A stretch of DNA of 20,809 nucleotides from Litorivicinus sp. Its GTDB lineage: Bacteria; Pseudomonadota; Gammaproteobacteria; Pseudomonadales; Litorivicinaceae. Within the stretch, counting starts at the first letter, position 1. Every line of letters starts with the position of its first letter. The position numbers and the translations under genes are program-made. The notes under the pieces were generated by a model that searched no databases, was not told the DNA's origin, and saw nothing but the letters and a program-made list of their open reading frames with translations. The DNA lies in NCBI GenBank assembly GCA_018402605.1, contig JAGYIK010000012.1, positions 1 through 20,809 of the forward strand, given 5' to 3'. This document shows positions 1-7,636 of the stretch, piece by piece.

Positions 1-406
1 GGTTCTCGAAGAGAATTTTATTCTTCGCATTCTCCGGTTTATCGAAGTTGATCTCGTCAACTTTCAAGAGTGCAAAGTAGCGCTCACTGTCTTTTGGCGG
101 CCTGATTTTCCCTGAGATGGAATCTCCTTTTCTCAGGTTGAACCGACGAATCTGACTCGGCGAGACATAAATATCGTCGGGTCCCGCCAAATAACTCGAG
201 TCCGCCGAGCGCAGGAATCCAAATCCATCGGATAGGATCTCGAGGACGCCATCACCATAGATGTCTTCGCCGCTTTTCGCGTGCGCTTTTAAGATCGAGA
301 AAATGACGTCTTGCTTTCGCGAACGCGCCAGGTTTTCGAGGTTCATGGTTTCCGCAATCTCGAGGAGTTGCGGCATTGTTTTTTTCTTGAGTTCAGTGAG
401 GTTCAT
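1..406 (-). CDS. rho: Transcription termination factor Rho, N-terminal part (cut by window edge)
   Basis: Reading leftward from the ATG at 404-406, the frame stays open to the window edge and gives 135 residues beginning MNLTELKKKTMPQLLEIAE. This is the Rho N-terminal helical domain (about residues 1-45). The cold-shock-like RNA-binding domain follows, with the characteristic DGFGFLRS near residue 60, then GPDDIYVSPSQIRRF and a RPPKDSERYFALLKV stretch. Rho is the hexameric RNA helicase that ends transcription of untranslated RNA. The ATPase domain lies outside the window. The gene follows trxA on the same strand, as in E. coli and Pseudomonas. The 133-base gap contains an attenuator-like structure, which fits the known autoregulation of rho by premature termination in its leader in E. 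coli. The ATG has a modest AAGAGA ribosome site. Identity is very secure. Confidence 0.97.
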   Translation of the reverse strand, partial: MNLTELKKKTMPQLLEIAETMNLENLARSRKQDVIFSILKAHAKSGEDIYGDGVLEILSDGFGFLRSADSSYLAGPDDIYVSPSQIRRFNLRKGDSISGKIRPPKDSERYFALLKVDEINFDKPENAKNKILFEN

Positions 407-464
407 GCGTTCTCTTGATTACCCGGATGGAGCCCGGACAGAATTAGGGTTGGTTTATTTCAAT

Positions 465-528
465 AAAAAATAAAAAAGGGGGGTTGTGGAGTTATCCACA
501 CCAAGAGCTTATGTGCTTTCGGTGTGGA
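465..528 (-). terminator. Attenuator-like competing hairpins between trxA and rho
   Basis: On the minus strand three short arms follow each other. Arm A is TCCACACC (528-521), arm B is GGTGTGGA (502-495) and arm C is TCCACA (490-485). A pairs perfectly with B over 8 bp with an 18-base loop. B can instead pair with C through a 4-base TAAC loop, extendable by GG/CC past one bulged A. The B-C stem runs into CCCCCC (483-478) and then TTTTTT (477-472), which resembles an intrinsic terminator. The two pairings exclude each other. It could be a leaky trxA terminator or a true attenuator for rho. The structure is visible in the sequence; the regulatory role is inferred. Confidence 0.5.
492..500 (+). 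promoter_or_regulatory. Perfect consensus DnaA box
   Basis: TTATCCACA, the strongest form of the DnaA-binding 9-mer, lies in the trxA-rho intergenic space and overlaps arm B of the hairpin there. I noticed no second box nearby, so this does not look like an origin. It may be a titration or regulatory site, or a by-product of the repeated TCCAC arms. Confidence 0.4.
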
Positions 529-539
529 CGTCTAGTCTT

Positions 540-866
540 TTACAAGTTCGAATCGAGAAAAGCGGCCAATTGGCTTTTTGACAGGGCGCCCACTTTGGTT
601 GCCTCGGCCTCGCCATTCTTGAACAGGATCAATGTCGGAATTCCCCGGATATTGAACTGCTCTGTCGCTTCGCGATGATCATCCACGTTCAGCTTTGCAA
701 TTTGCAGCCGCCCCGCATACTCGGTTGCGAGCTCTTCGAGAACGGGTGCAATCATCTTGCATGGTCCGCACCATTCAGCCCAGAAATCGACCAATACAGG
801 TGTTTGTGCGTCCTTGATCACGGAAGTGAAATTGTCGTTTGTCAGTGTCGTAATTTGATCGCTCAT
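540..866 (-). CDS. trxA: Thioredoxin 1
   Basis: The 108-residue protein has the complete thioredoxin fold length and the active site WCGPC at residues 32-36 (catalytic Cys33 and Cys36). It also has the preceding VLVDFWAEW strand, the conserved KLNVDD and the cis-proline loop RGIPTLILFKNG. It is a cytoplasmic disulfide reductant that is recharged by thioredoxin reductase. It serves ribonucleotide reductase, methionine sulfoxide reductases and thiol peroxidase, and the last two are also encoded in this window. A GAGG ribosome site sits 5 bases before the ATG. The gene starts 27 bases after the hemB stop and precedes rho, so hemB-trxA-rho is probably co-transcribed. Length and motifs are normal. 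Confidence 0.98.
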   Translation of the reverse strand: MSDQITTLTNDNFTSVIKDAQTPVLVDFWAEWCGPCKMIAPVLEELATEYAGRLQIAKLNVDDHREATEQFNIRGIPTLILFKNGEAEATKVGALSKSQLAAFLDSNL

Positions 867-893
867 GACGTCCTCGTTGAGAGTTATTACATG

Positions 894-1898
894 TTAAGTG
901 GTGAGGTTTTCAGCCACATCAATGGCCGCGTAAGTCAGAATACAATCTGCACCAGCCCGCACCATGGATTCAAGGCTTTCTATCATGACAGCTTTGCCAT
1001 CAATCCATCCATTTGCATGTGCCGCCTGAATCATGGCGTATTCGCCGCTCACTTGGTAGACGCAAACAGGCACTTGGAATGTCGTTTTGACACGGTGCAC
1101 GATATCAAGATACGGCAGACCGGGTTTGATCATTACCATATCGGCACCTTCGTGCAAGTCTTCTGCAACTTCGTGCAAGGCCTCTTGGCTGTTGCAGGGG
1201 TCCATTTGATAAGTGCGTTTGTCTTTTTTACCAAGATTACCGGATGAGCCCACCGCGTCACGAAATGGACCATAAAAATGGCTCGCATACTTGGCGCTAT
1301 ATGCGAGGATCCGAGTGTGGATGTGTTCTTCGGCTTCTAAGGCATCGCGGATCAAGCCAATGCGTCCATCCATCATGTCACTTGGCGCCACCATGTCGGC
1401 CCCGGCTTCTGCATGTGAGAGTGCTTGCTGCACCAGTACATCGCACGTCTCATCATTGAGTACATAGCCTTGTGCATCGATGAGCCCATCTTGGCCATGG
1501 GTGGTGTAGGGATCGAGTGCCACGTCCGTGATCACGCCCAATTCCGGCAAGGCTACTTTGAGGGCACGCACGGTGCGCTGAACCAGACCATCTGCGTTGT
1601 ACGCTTCACGCCCATCCTCAGTTTTACCATCTCGGATGACTGGAAAAATCGCAATGGCAGGGATGCCGAGCTGATAGGCTCTCTCGGCACGCTCAATGAG
1701 TAAATCGATTGATAAACGTTCAACACCTGGCATCGAGACCACAGGCTCACGGACGCCATGTCCCTCGAGCACGAACATGGGGTAAATCAGATGCGAGGTT
1801 GTTAAGGTATTCTCACGGATCAGCGCTCTTGAGAACGCATCACGCCGATTACGCCGCAAACGACGCATTGGAAAACCGACTGGAAAAATACTTGGCAT
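894..1898 (-). CDS. hemB: Delta-aminolevulinic acid dehydratase (porphobilinogen synthase)
   Basis: This 334-residue enzyme condenses two 5-aminolevulinate molecules to porphobilinogen, the second step after ALA in haem and tetrapyrrole synthesis. The two active-site lysines are visible: Lys203 in YSAKYAS and Lys258 in MVMIKPGLPYLD, the latter forming the Schiff base. The metal-site segment reads DVALDPYTTHGQDG (residues 125-138). It has aspartates where zinc-dependent enzymes carry cysteines, so this is the magnesium-dependent, Pseudomonas-type form. The N-terminal RRLRRN arm used for octamer assembly is present. The gene is divergent from the TVP38-family gene and probably heads the hemB-trxA-rho transcript. 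The ATG is preceded by GAGAGGG at somewhat long spacing. Confidence 0.97.
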   Translation of the reverse strand: MPSIFPVGFPMRRLRRNRRDAFSRALIRENTLTTSHLIYPMFVLEGHGVREPVVSMPGVERLSIDLLIERAERAYQLGIPAIAIFPVIRDGKTEDGREAYNADGLVQRTVRALKVALPELGVITDVALDPYTTHGQDGLIDAQGYVLNDETCDVLVQQALSHAEAGADMVAPSDMMDGRIGLIRDALEAEEHIHTRILAYSAKYASHFYGPFRDAVGSSGNLGKKDKRTYQMDPCNSQEALHEVAEDLHEGADMVMIKPGLPYLDIVHRVKTTFQVPVCVYQVSGEYAMIQAAHANGWIDGKAVMIESLESMVRAGADCILTYAAIDVAENLTT

Positions 1899-1922
1899 GT
1901 GGTGTCACCCTCTCGTGGACGC

Positions 1923-1951
1923 AGTATAAGGGTAGCAGAGCACAGGCAACA
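1923..1951 (-). promoter_or_regulatory. Candidate sigma-70 promoter for hemB
   Basis: On the minus strand a -10 box TATACT (1928-1923) lies 25 bases before the hemB ATG. A weak -35 element TGTTGC (1951-1946) lies 17 bases upstream of it. The -10 is good and the -35 poor, so the call rests on position in the divergent 165-base gap. Confidence 0.35.
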
Positions 1952-2063
1952 GTTTGTAATCGGAAACATGGTGCTATGTTGGCGGATTGATCGGCATCAG
2001 GTTGTGTTCCATGTTGGTTCGGTTGCGTGCCGATTGCATGACACGGCAGGGGAATGACAGCAT

Positions 2064-2756
2064 ATGAAAAAATGGGTGGGCTTCGCACTGTTGATCGCTG
2101 TCGTCGCGTTGGGTGCGATGTCTACAGAGGTCATTTCATTTGAGCTGCTGGCCACGCAGTACACGGACTTGAAATCGATGATTAACGCAAACCGCTGGCG
2201 TTCGATGGGTCTTTTTGCCTGTCTGTATTTCGTGGCCGTTGCATTGTCACTTCCGATTGCGGCCGTGTTGACCCTGAGTGGGGCTGCGCTCTTTGGCTGG
2301 TTGGGGTTTATCCCAATATGGATCGGTGCGACCTCTGGAGCCGTCGCAGTGTTCTTGGTGGTGCGCTATTTCCTCTCTGATTGGGCGAGTCAGCGCTTGG
2401 GTGGCGTGGCCGGGTCCGTGCGAGCCGAGTTTTTAGCGAGCCCGTTTCGATGGGCCATCAGCATGCGGCTGATCCCTCTCGTACCGTTTTGGATGGCCAA
2501 TGCGATCCCAGCCGTTTTGGGCATGTCACTTGCTGCATTTGTGGGCTCTACGGCACTTGGGATCATTCCCGGAACACTGGTTTACGTGGGGTTGGGTGTT
2601 GGATTCGATCAAGTATTTAGTCGCGGTGAGGTGCCTGATCTTTCCACGCTCTCAAGCCCCGCTGTTCTTGGACCGTTGATTGCACTCGGTGTGATGAGCG
2701 TGGTGACCACCTTGATATCGAGACGCAAACAACGAGGTGTTGATGCAAGCCATTAA
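2064..2756 (+). CDS. TVP38/TMEM64 family (VTT-domain) membrane protein, YdjX/YdjZ-like
   Basis: This 230-residue integral membrane protein starts with a signal-anchor helix (residues about 4-22). Further hydrophobic segments lie at about 47-75, 78-102, 134-160 and 160-183, with a last helix near 205-222. The core has the family pattern: LPIAAVLTLSGAALFGWLGF, a re-entrant glycine-rich region, then FRWAISMRLIPLVPFWMANAI and a G(I)IPGTLVYVGLG loop. VTT-domain proteins (DedA, TMEM41B, VMP1) move or scramble lipids; the function of TVP38 members is not settled. The ATG has AGGGGA upstream. The stop overlaps the next gene by 14 bases, so the two are translationally linked. In E. coli its relatives ydjX and ydjZ sit just upstream of the ynj genes, as this gene does here. 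Confidence 0.9.
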   Translation: MKKWVGFALLIAVVALGAMSTEVISFELLATQYTDLKSMINANRWRSMGLFACLYFVAVALSLPIAAVLTLSGAALFGWLGFIPIWIGATSGAVAVFLVVRYFLSDWASQRLGGVAGSVRAEFLASPFRWAISMRLIPLVPFWMANAIPAVLGMSLAAFVGSTALGIIPGTLVYVGLGVGFDQVFSRGEVPDLSTLSSPAVLGPLIALGVMSVVTTLISRRKQRGVDASH

Positions 2757-4138
2757 AACAGATGTCTGCGTGATCGGTGCTGGAAGTGGCGGCCTGTCGG
2801 TGGCCGCAGGTGCAGCACAAATGGGTGCTCAGGTGGTGTTGTTTGAAGGCCACCGCATGGGTGGGGATTGCCTGAATACAGGCTGCGTGCCGTCAAAGAC
2901 CCTGCTGTCAGCCGCCAGGGCCGCGCGGCAGTCTGACGCGGATCCGATATTGCGTTATATCGAAGCGAAGGCTCGTGTTCGAGGCGTGATTGCCGAGATA
3001 GCGCCGCATGACTCGGTCGAGCGATTTGTGGGTCTGGGTGTGCAAGTTATTGAGGACTATGGTGTGTTTCAAGATGCACACCATGTGGTCGGCGGGGGTT
3101 TCTCTGTCAAGGCGCGTCGGATTGTCATCGCAACTGGATCTCGGCCGCGAATCCCAGAGATTCCGGGCCTTGCAGAGGTTGACTACTGGACCAGTGATTC
3201 CTTATTTGAATCGGATACATTCCCTGAGACATTGGTGGTGTTGGGTGCAGGCGCAATCGGGCTCGAAATGGCGCAAGCGCACGCACTTTTAGGATCCCGT
3301 GTGACGGTGGTGGAGCCCTTTGCGATGATGAGTCGCGATGAGCCTGATTTGGTTTCTGAGTTACGCGCAACGCTCGAGGCGAGCGGTATTCGGTTTGTCA
3401 TGGGTGTTGCGATTGCATCGATCGCAAAGGACGGCGAGCAGACCGAGGTGCGACTCGCCAGCGGAGCGCGATTGGGTTGTCATCGCCTAATCGTCGCCAC
3501 CGGGTCGTGCACCCAATATCGAGCGACTCAATCTTGATGGCGCGGGCATTGCACACGGCCCTCGCGGCCTAGTCACAGACTCACGACTGCGAACCAACCA
3601 TAAACACATTTTTGCAATTGGCGATGTGGCGGGACGTGAAGCGTTTACGCATGCGGCCGGCGCACATGCCAGTATCGTCGTGAAGCAGGCGTTATTTGGA
3701 CTGCCAGCGAAAGTCACGAAGCAAATGATTCCGTGGGTGACTTATACAGACCCTGAGCTCGCTCACGTGGGAATGACCAAAGCTGAGCGGGATGTGGCAT
3801 ATCCCGGTGATGCCCAGAGGACCCTTGAGATCCCATTTGCGGAGGTGGATCGCGCGCGCTGCGAAGATAACCGGGTAGGCCGCATCCGTGTGGTTACAGA
3901 TCGCAAAGGACGGATTCTGAGCGCCGACATTTTGGGGCAACATGCGGGTGAATTGATTTTGCCGTGGGTTTTGGCGATTGAGCAGAAGATTCCATTGTCA
4001 AAAATAGCATCGACGGTCGTGCCATACCCAACCCGGTCAGAGATCACCAAACGCGTTGCCGGCAGTTATTTTACACCACAGTTGTTCTCCCAGCGGACCC
4101 GGAAATTGGTTTCATGGATTCAAAGGCTACTGCCCTAG
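2743..4138 (+). CDS. Mercuric-reductase-like FAD/NAD(P)H disulfide oxidoreductase, one frameshift
   Basis: Two frames together encode about 464 residues of a class I pyridine nucleotide-disulfide oxidoreductase. The first, from the ATG at 2743 (GAGG 5 bases upstream), has the FAD motif IGAGSGGLS and the redox pair Cys43/Cys48 in GGDCLNTGCVPSK. It also has the ATGSRPRIP segment and the second nucleotide motif VVLGAGAIGLEMA. It falls out of frame after LIVATG. Treating t3505 as an extra base joins it to RAPNIERLNLDG in the next frame, which carries on through IFAIGDVAG and the dimerisation domain to the stop at 4136-4138. There is no N-terminal HMA domain and no C-terminal Cys-Cys, so mercury reduction is unlikely. 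Near the C-terminus the usual catalytic His of the HPTLSE motif is a tyrosine (YPTRSE). A sequencing indel is the simplest explanation of the break. Confidence 0.85.
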
Positions 4139-4160
4139 CCGGTCGCATGGGTTTGCCGGA

Positions 4161-4188
4161 TTGAGTCTCTGAGCAAGACCCGTATAGT
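4161..4188 (+). promoter_or_regulatory. Candidate sigma-70 promoter for ynjB
   Basis: TTGAGT (4161-4166) and TATAGT (4183-4188) are separated by 16 bases. They place a start point near 4195, a short distance before the strong AAGGAGAG ribosome site (4205-4212). It lies in the 79-base gap after the flavoprotein gene, so ynjBCDF may be transcribed independently of the upstream pair. Confidence 0.4.
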
Positions 4189-4217
4189 CATGTCACATGT
4201 TTTATAAGGAGAGATCC

Positions 4218-5411
4218 ATGCGATTCATCGCATTGTTATGCACTGCGCTTCTGACAGCCTCGCTCTCACACGCACAAAGCTGGTCGGAAATTGAGGCACG
4301 AGCGCGCGGGCAGGTTGTGTACTTCAATGCATGGGGTGGGTCACCTGCGATTAATGCGTACATCCAAACATGGGCTGAAGCAGCGAAAGACCGTTATGGC
4401 GTTGAGGTTCGCCATGTCAAGGTGGATGACATCGCTGCCGTGATCACAGGTATTCAGACGGCAAAGTTGGCCGGTCGTGACGCGGGTGGCTCGGTTGATG
4501 TGGTGTGGATCAATGGGGAGAATTTTGCGCGCATGAAGCGTGAGGGCTTGCTTGGCCCCGCATTTGTTGACGCCCTCCCCAATGCACGCGGTTTGGATTT
4601 GATGGCGGATGCCAATCGGTTCGATTTCTCAATTCCAACCGACGGTCAGGAGGCGCCCTGGGGTCGTGCACAATTGGTGTTTATGTCCGATCACGCGCGT
4701 CTGGCCAACCCGCCCCTCAAGCTGAGCGATTGGGTGTCCTATGCGCAGCAGAATCCGGGGCGAGTGACCTATCCAGAGCCCCCGAATTTTCATGGCACCA
4801 CATTTTTAAAGCAGGCGGTTCTCGAGACCACAGCGTATGCAGACTGGTTGGCGGAGCCGTATCAAGCAGAGCGCTTTGATGCGGTGACCGAGAATCTCTG
4901 GCCTGTATTGGATGCATTACACCCTTTTGCATGGCGTCAAGGATTGGAGTTTCCTGACTCCGCCGAAGCCATGATGGAACTGTTTGCCGACGGGGTCCTC
5001 GATATTGCGCTCTCGTTTAATCCAAATGATGCCTCCGCGCGGATCTTAGATGGTCGTTTTCCAGACACGGTTAGAACCTATGTGCACAGTGAAGGCACCA
5101 TTGGCAACACGCATTTTTTGGCGATTCCTTTCAATGCCGCATCGCGTGAGGGTGCATTGGTTTGGATCAATCTGTTGCTCTCTTCCGAGGCACAAGCAGA
5201 CAAAGCGGATCCCAGGATATGGGGTGATCCGACGGTGCTTGATCTGACCCGCCTCGATCCGTCAGATAGTGCGCGATTTGAGGCAGTTCCTTTGGGTCCA
5301 GCGACGCTATCCCCTGAGGCGCTCGGCCGCGTACTTCCTGAGCCACATGCGTCCTGGACGGAACCCTTGGAAGCGGCTTGGCGCAGTCGCTACCTCGGTG
5401 TGGTGCGGTGA
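4218..5411 (+). CDS. ynjB: ABC importer substrate-binding protein YnjB
   Basis: I chose the ATG at 4218 because AAGGAGAG lies just before it and it begins a clean signal peptide, MRFIALLCTALLTASLSHA, probably cut before QSW. The mature periplasmic protein of about 378 residues is a type II periplasmic binding protein of the YnjB family. Recognisable parts are VYFNAWGGSPAINAYIQTW near the N-terminus, VDVVWINGENFARMKREGLL, and TYPEPPNFHGTTFLKQAV in the middle. It delivers an unknown ligand to the permease YnjC. Its TGA overlaps the ynjC start by 4 bases (GTGA). The E. coli orthologue is uncharacterised; distant similarity to thiamine and iron binders does not fix the substrate. Confidence 0.92.
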   Translation: MRFIALLCTALLTASLSHAQSWSEIEARARGQVVYFNAWGGSPAINAYIQTWAEAAKDRYGVEVRHVKVDDIAAVITGIQTAKLAGRDAGGSVDVVWINGENFARMKREGLLGPAFVDALPNARGLDLMADANRFDFSIPTDGQEAPWGRAQLVFMSDHARLANPPLKLSDWVSYAQQNPGRVTYPEPPNFHGTTFLKQAVLETTAYADWLAEPYQAERFDAVTENLWPVLDALHPFAWRQGLEFPDSAEAMMELFADGVLDIALSFNPNDASARILDGRFPDTVRTYVHSEGTIGNTHFLAIPFNAASREGALVWINLLLSSEAQADKADPRIWGDPTVLDLTRLDPSDSARFEAVPLGPATLSPEALGRVLPEPHASWTEPLEAAWRSRYLGVVR

Positions 5412-7008
5412 AATGGGTCGAGCGCGGTTTAATCGCGCTCTTGTGCTTCCCGGTCATTGGTTTGCTGTGGCAGAGCTTGGGCGGGCTGTCCGGCCAGCCA
5501 TTGAAAAGCGCGTGGGATTTTTTGCGAGCAGAGCCAGCGATGGTGCAATCGATTGTGCTCACATTGGCTATCGCGTGCACATCGGTCCTGCTCGCATTGT
5601 GGGTCAGTTGCTGGCTCACCTTCCGTGCACTCAGACGATCGCCCTCGGTACGATTCCAGAGTCTGATTTTAGCGATTCCGCACAGTGCGATGGCCTTAGG
5701 CGCCCTGTTGTTTTTGGGTGCCAGCGGCGTGGTTGTGCGTTGGGGCCTGAGCCTCTCGCCAGAGTTCGGCCTACCCGATTATTTGTTTCCAAGGGATCGT
5801 TTCGGGCTCGGCGTGCTCGCCATCTTGGTGGTTAAAGAATCGGTTTTCCTGACGCTATTGGCGATTCCGTTGGCAGGACGCCTTCCGCTTGATGCCACCT
5901 GGCGCTTGGCTGATGAGATCGGCTTCAACGGGTGGCAAGGCTGGCGTATGCTGATTTGGCCACAGCTGAGACGACTCATGCGTGCGCCCATTTTGGTCGT
6001 CTTTGCCTTTTCGCTGGCGAACATCGAAGTCGCAATGATCTTAGGCTCCGATCAGATTCCGTTTTTTGCAGTGCATATGTTGAGGTGGTTGACCGATCCT
6101 GACCCGGTTTCGCAGCAGGCCGGTGCGATGGCTGTGCTTGGGTTACTGAGCGTTTTGCTCCTGCTCTCGCTCGCATGGGTGTCAATGGACCGCCGTCTTG
6201 TTTCAGATGTTCAGACGCCAATTAATACGCAAGGCATGCCTCAAGCCCTGTTTTCGAGTTTGGGCGCAGTCCTCGTGTTGGGTTGTATGGCGTCCCTGTT
6301 TTTGTGGTCGATTGCCGGTAGTTGGTCCGTGCGCGAGGCATGGCCGTCAGTCACAGCCACCTCCTTGTCCCGCGTCGCATTGAGCGCACAGAGGGTTTGG
6401 CTGACCACCGCGGGCTTAGGTCTTGTCGTCGCTACGTTGGCTGTCGTACTTGCTGTGATCTGGCTTGAATGCATGACGACATCGGCAGACCCGACTGAGT
6501 TGGGTTTGGTGGGGGTTCCTGTGCTCCCAAAGTCCTGCCGATGTCCGGCTGGATTACTGGGTTGGTTGTACGTTTTGGGATTGATCAGGTTTGGTGCGGT
6601 AGTTTCGGTCACCTGTTGGTCGCCTTACCCTATGTCTTGGTTTGTGTTATCGGATGCCTGGACGTCGGTCCGAATCAGAGCGCGTCTTGGTTGTTGAGCG
6701 GTTGTCGGTCGCTCAAGCGATGTGGCGACTTTGGATCCCGAGCACAGTCTGAGTTTACTTATTTACCTTCGCGGTGGCTTTTCCGGTCAGTCTGAGCCTG
6801 TACACTCCAGACACTGTTGTTGGGCGGCGGCCGGGTGGAAACATTGATCACTGAGTTGGTTGTAAATCTCTCGGGAGATCGGCGTTCAGCGGCCGCATAT
6901 GGGCTCTGGAATACAGTATTACCTTGGATGATGTTCATCGGCGTCGCTTTGTGTGGTCGGTTGTTGTGGCGAAACCGGATTGGAATGCGAGGGTATGCGC
7001 ATGCTTGA
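5408..7008 (+). CDS. ynjC: ABC importer permease YnjC, C-terminal third broken by frame switches
   Basis: The start is the GTG at 5408 overlapping the ynjB stop. The frame is open to 6697 and encodes the fused two-permease-domain protein with roughly a dozen hydrophobic helices. From about 6520 the coding frame changes at least six times. GHLLVALPYVL, FVLSDAWTSV, ERLSVAQAMWRLWIPSTV, LSLLIYL, FAVAFPVSLSLYTP and finally TLLLGGGRVETLITEL lie in order but in alternating frames. The last frame runs to the TGA at 7006-7008. If repaired, the protein is about 530 residues, normal for YnjC. Spacing and residues are otherwise conserved, which favours a low-quality patch over an old pseudogene. It forms the membrane channel with YnjB and YnjD. 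Confidence 0.82.
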
Positions 7009-7636
7009 ACTGACCAATCTGGCTGCCTGTCGGGATGGACGGCCATTATTTGCACCGATTTCGGTCGCCATTGCGCCTGGCGAGGTCGTCACGTGCATGG
7101 GGCCCTCAGGACTTGGCAAAAGTAGCCTGTTGCAAGCACTGGTCCTCCCTGGTTCAGGCCTGTCGTTGACTGGCGAGGTCCGGCTGGATGGGCAGTTGCG
7201 ACCCAATGCATCTCCACTGCGTGGCCTAACGCAGACCGTATTGCAAGATCCATTGCTGTTCCCACATTTATCGGTTGGTGCGAATGTGGGATTGTCGATT
7301 GCGGCACTGCCGAGGCAATCCCGCCAGAGCAAAGTAAGTGCGGTCTTGGACAGGTTAGGATTGGGTGGTTTCGCAAGTCGCGACCCCATGACATTGTCGC
7401 GGGGCCAGAGAATGCGGGTGTCGTTGGCTCGAGCCCTGGTCGCTGAGCCCCAGATTTTACTCTTGGATGAACCGTTCAGTGCGCTGGATTCGGACCTGCG
7501 TGAGCACGTTAAAACGCTGGTATTTGAGACCGTATTGCAAGGTCAAATGATGGCTTTTTTGGTTACCCATCAAGAAGCAGATCGACCAGATTCAGGAGCC
7601 ATGGTGTGTTTGACGCCCTACTTGTCCGACGATTAA
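7001..7636 (+). CDS. ynjD: ABC importer ATP-binding protein YnjD
   Basis: This is a 211-residue ATPase subunit with all nucleotide-binding motifs. Walker A is GPSGLGKS at 34-41, Q-loop Gln82, signature LSRGQ at 132-136, Walker B ILLLDE at 152-157, and the switch histidine is in VTH at 190. The ATG at 7001 is preferred to the one at 6995 because GAGGG (6989-6993) is then 7 bases away rather than 1. It overlaps the repaired ynjC end by 8 bases and is itself overlapped by ynjF, so translation is probably coupled. It powers the YnjBCD importer. E. coli has the sulfurtransferase ynjE next; that gene is absent here. Confidence 0.93.
   Translation: MLELTNLAACRDGRPLFAPISVAIAPGEVVTCMGPSGLGKSSLLQALVLPGSGLSLTGEVRLDGQLRPNASPLRGLTQTVLQDPLLFPHLSVGANVGLSIAALPRQSRQSKVSAVLDRLGLGGFASRDPMTLSRGQRMRVSLARALVAEPQILLLDEPFSALDSDLREHVKTLVFETVLQGQMMAFLVTHQEADRPDSGAMVCLTPYLSDD

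Noticed and set aside
675..1247. 190-codon open frame on the plus strand opposite hemB
   Set aside because: It lies wholly antisense to trxA/hemB, has no ribosome site or recognisable domain, and reflects codon bias of the real gene.
2743..4138. True mercuric reductase and mercury-resistance island
   Set aside because: It has no HMA domain or C-terminal Cys pair, and no merR, merT or merP genes are nearby.
5269..5835. 188-codon plus-strand frame across the ynjB-ynjC junction
   Set aside because: It overlaps two well-recognised genes in another frame and shows no protein-family features.
4218..7636. Thiamine or iron ABC importer
   Set aside because: The subunits match YnjB, YnjC and YnjD specifically, and nothing in the sequence fixes the ligand.
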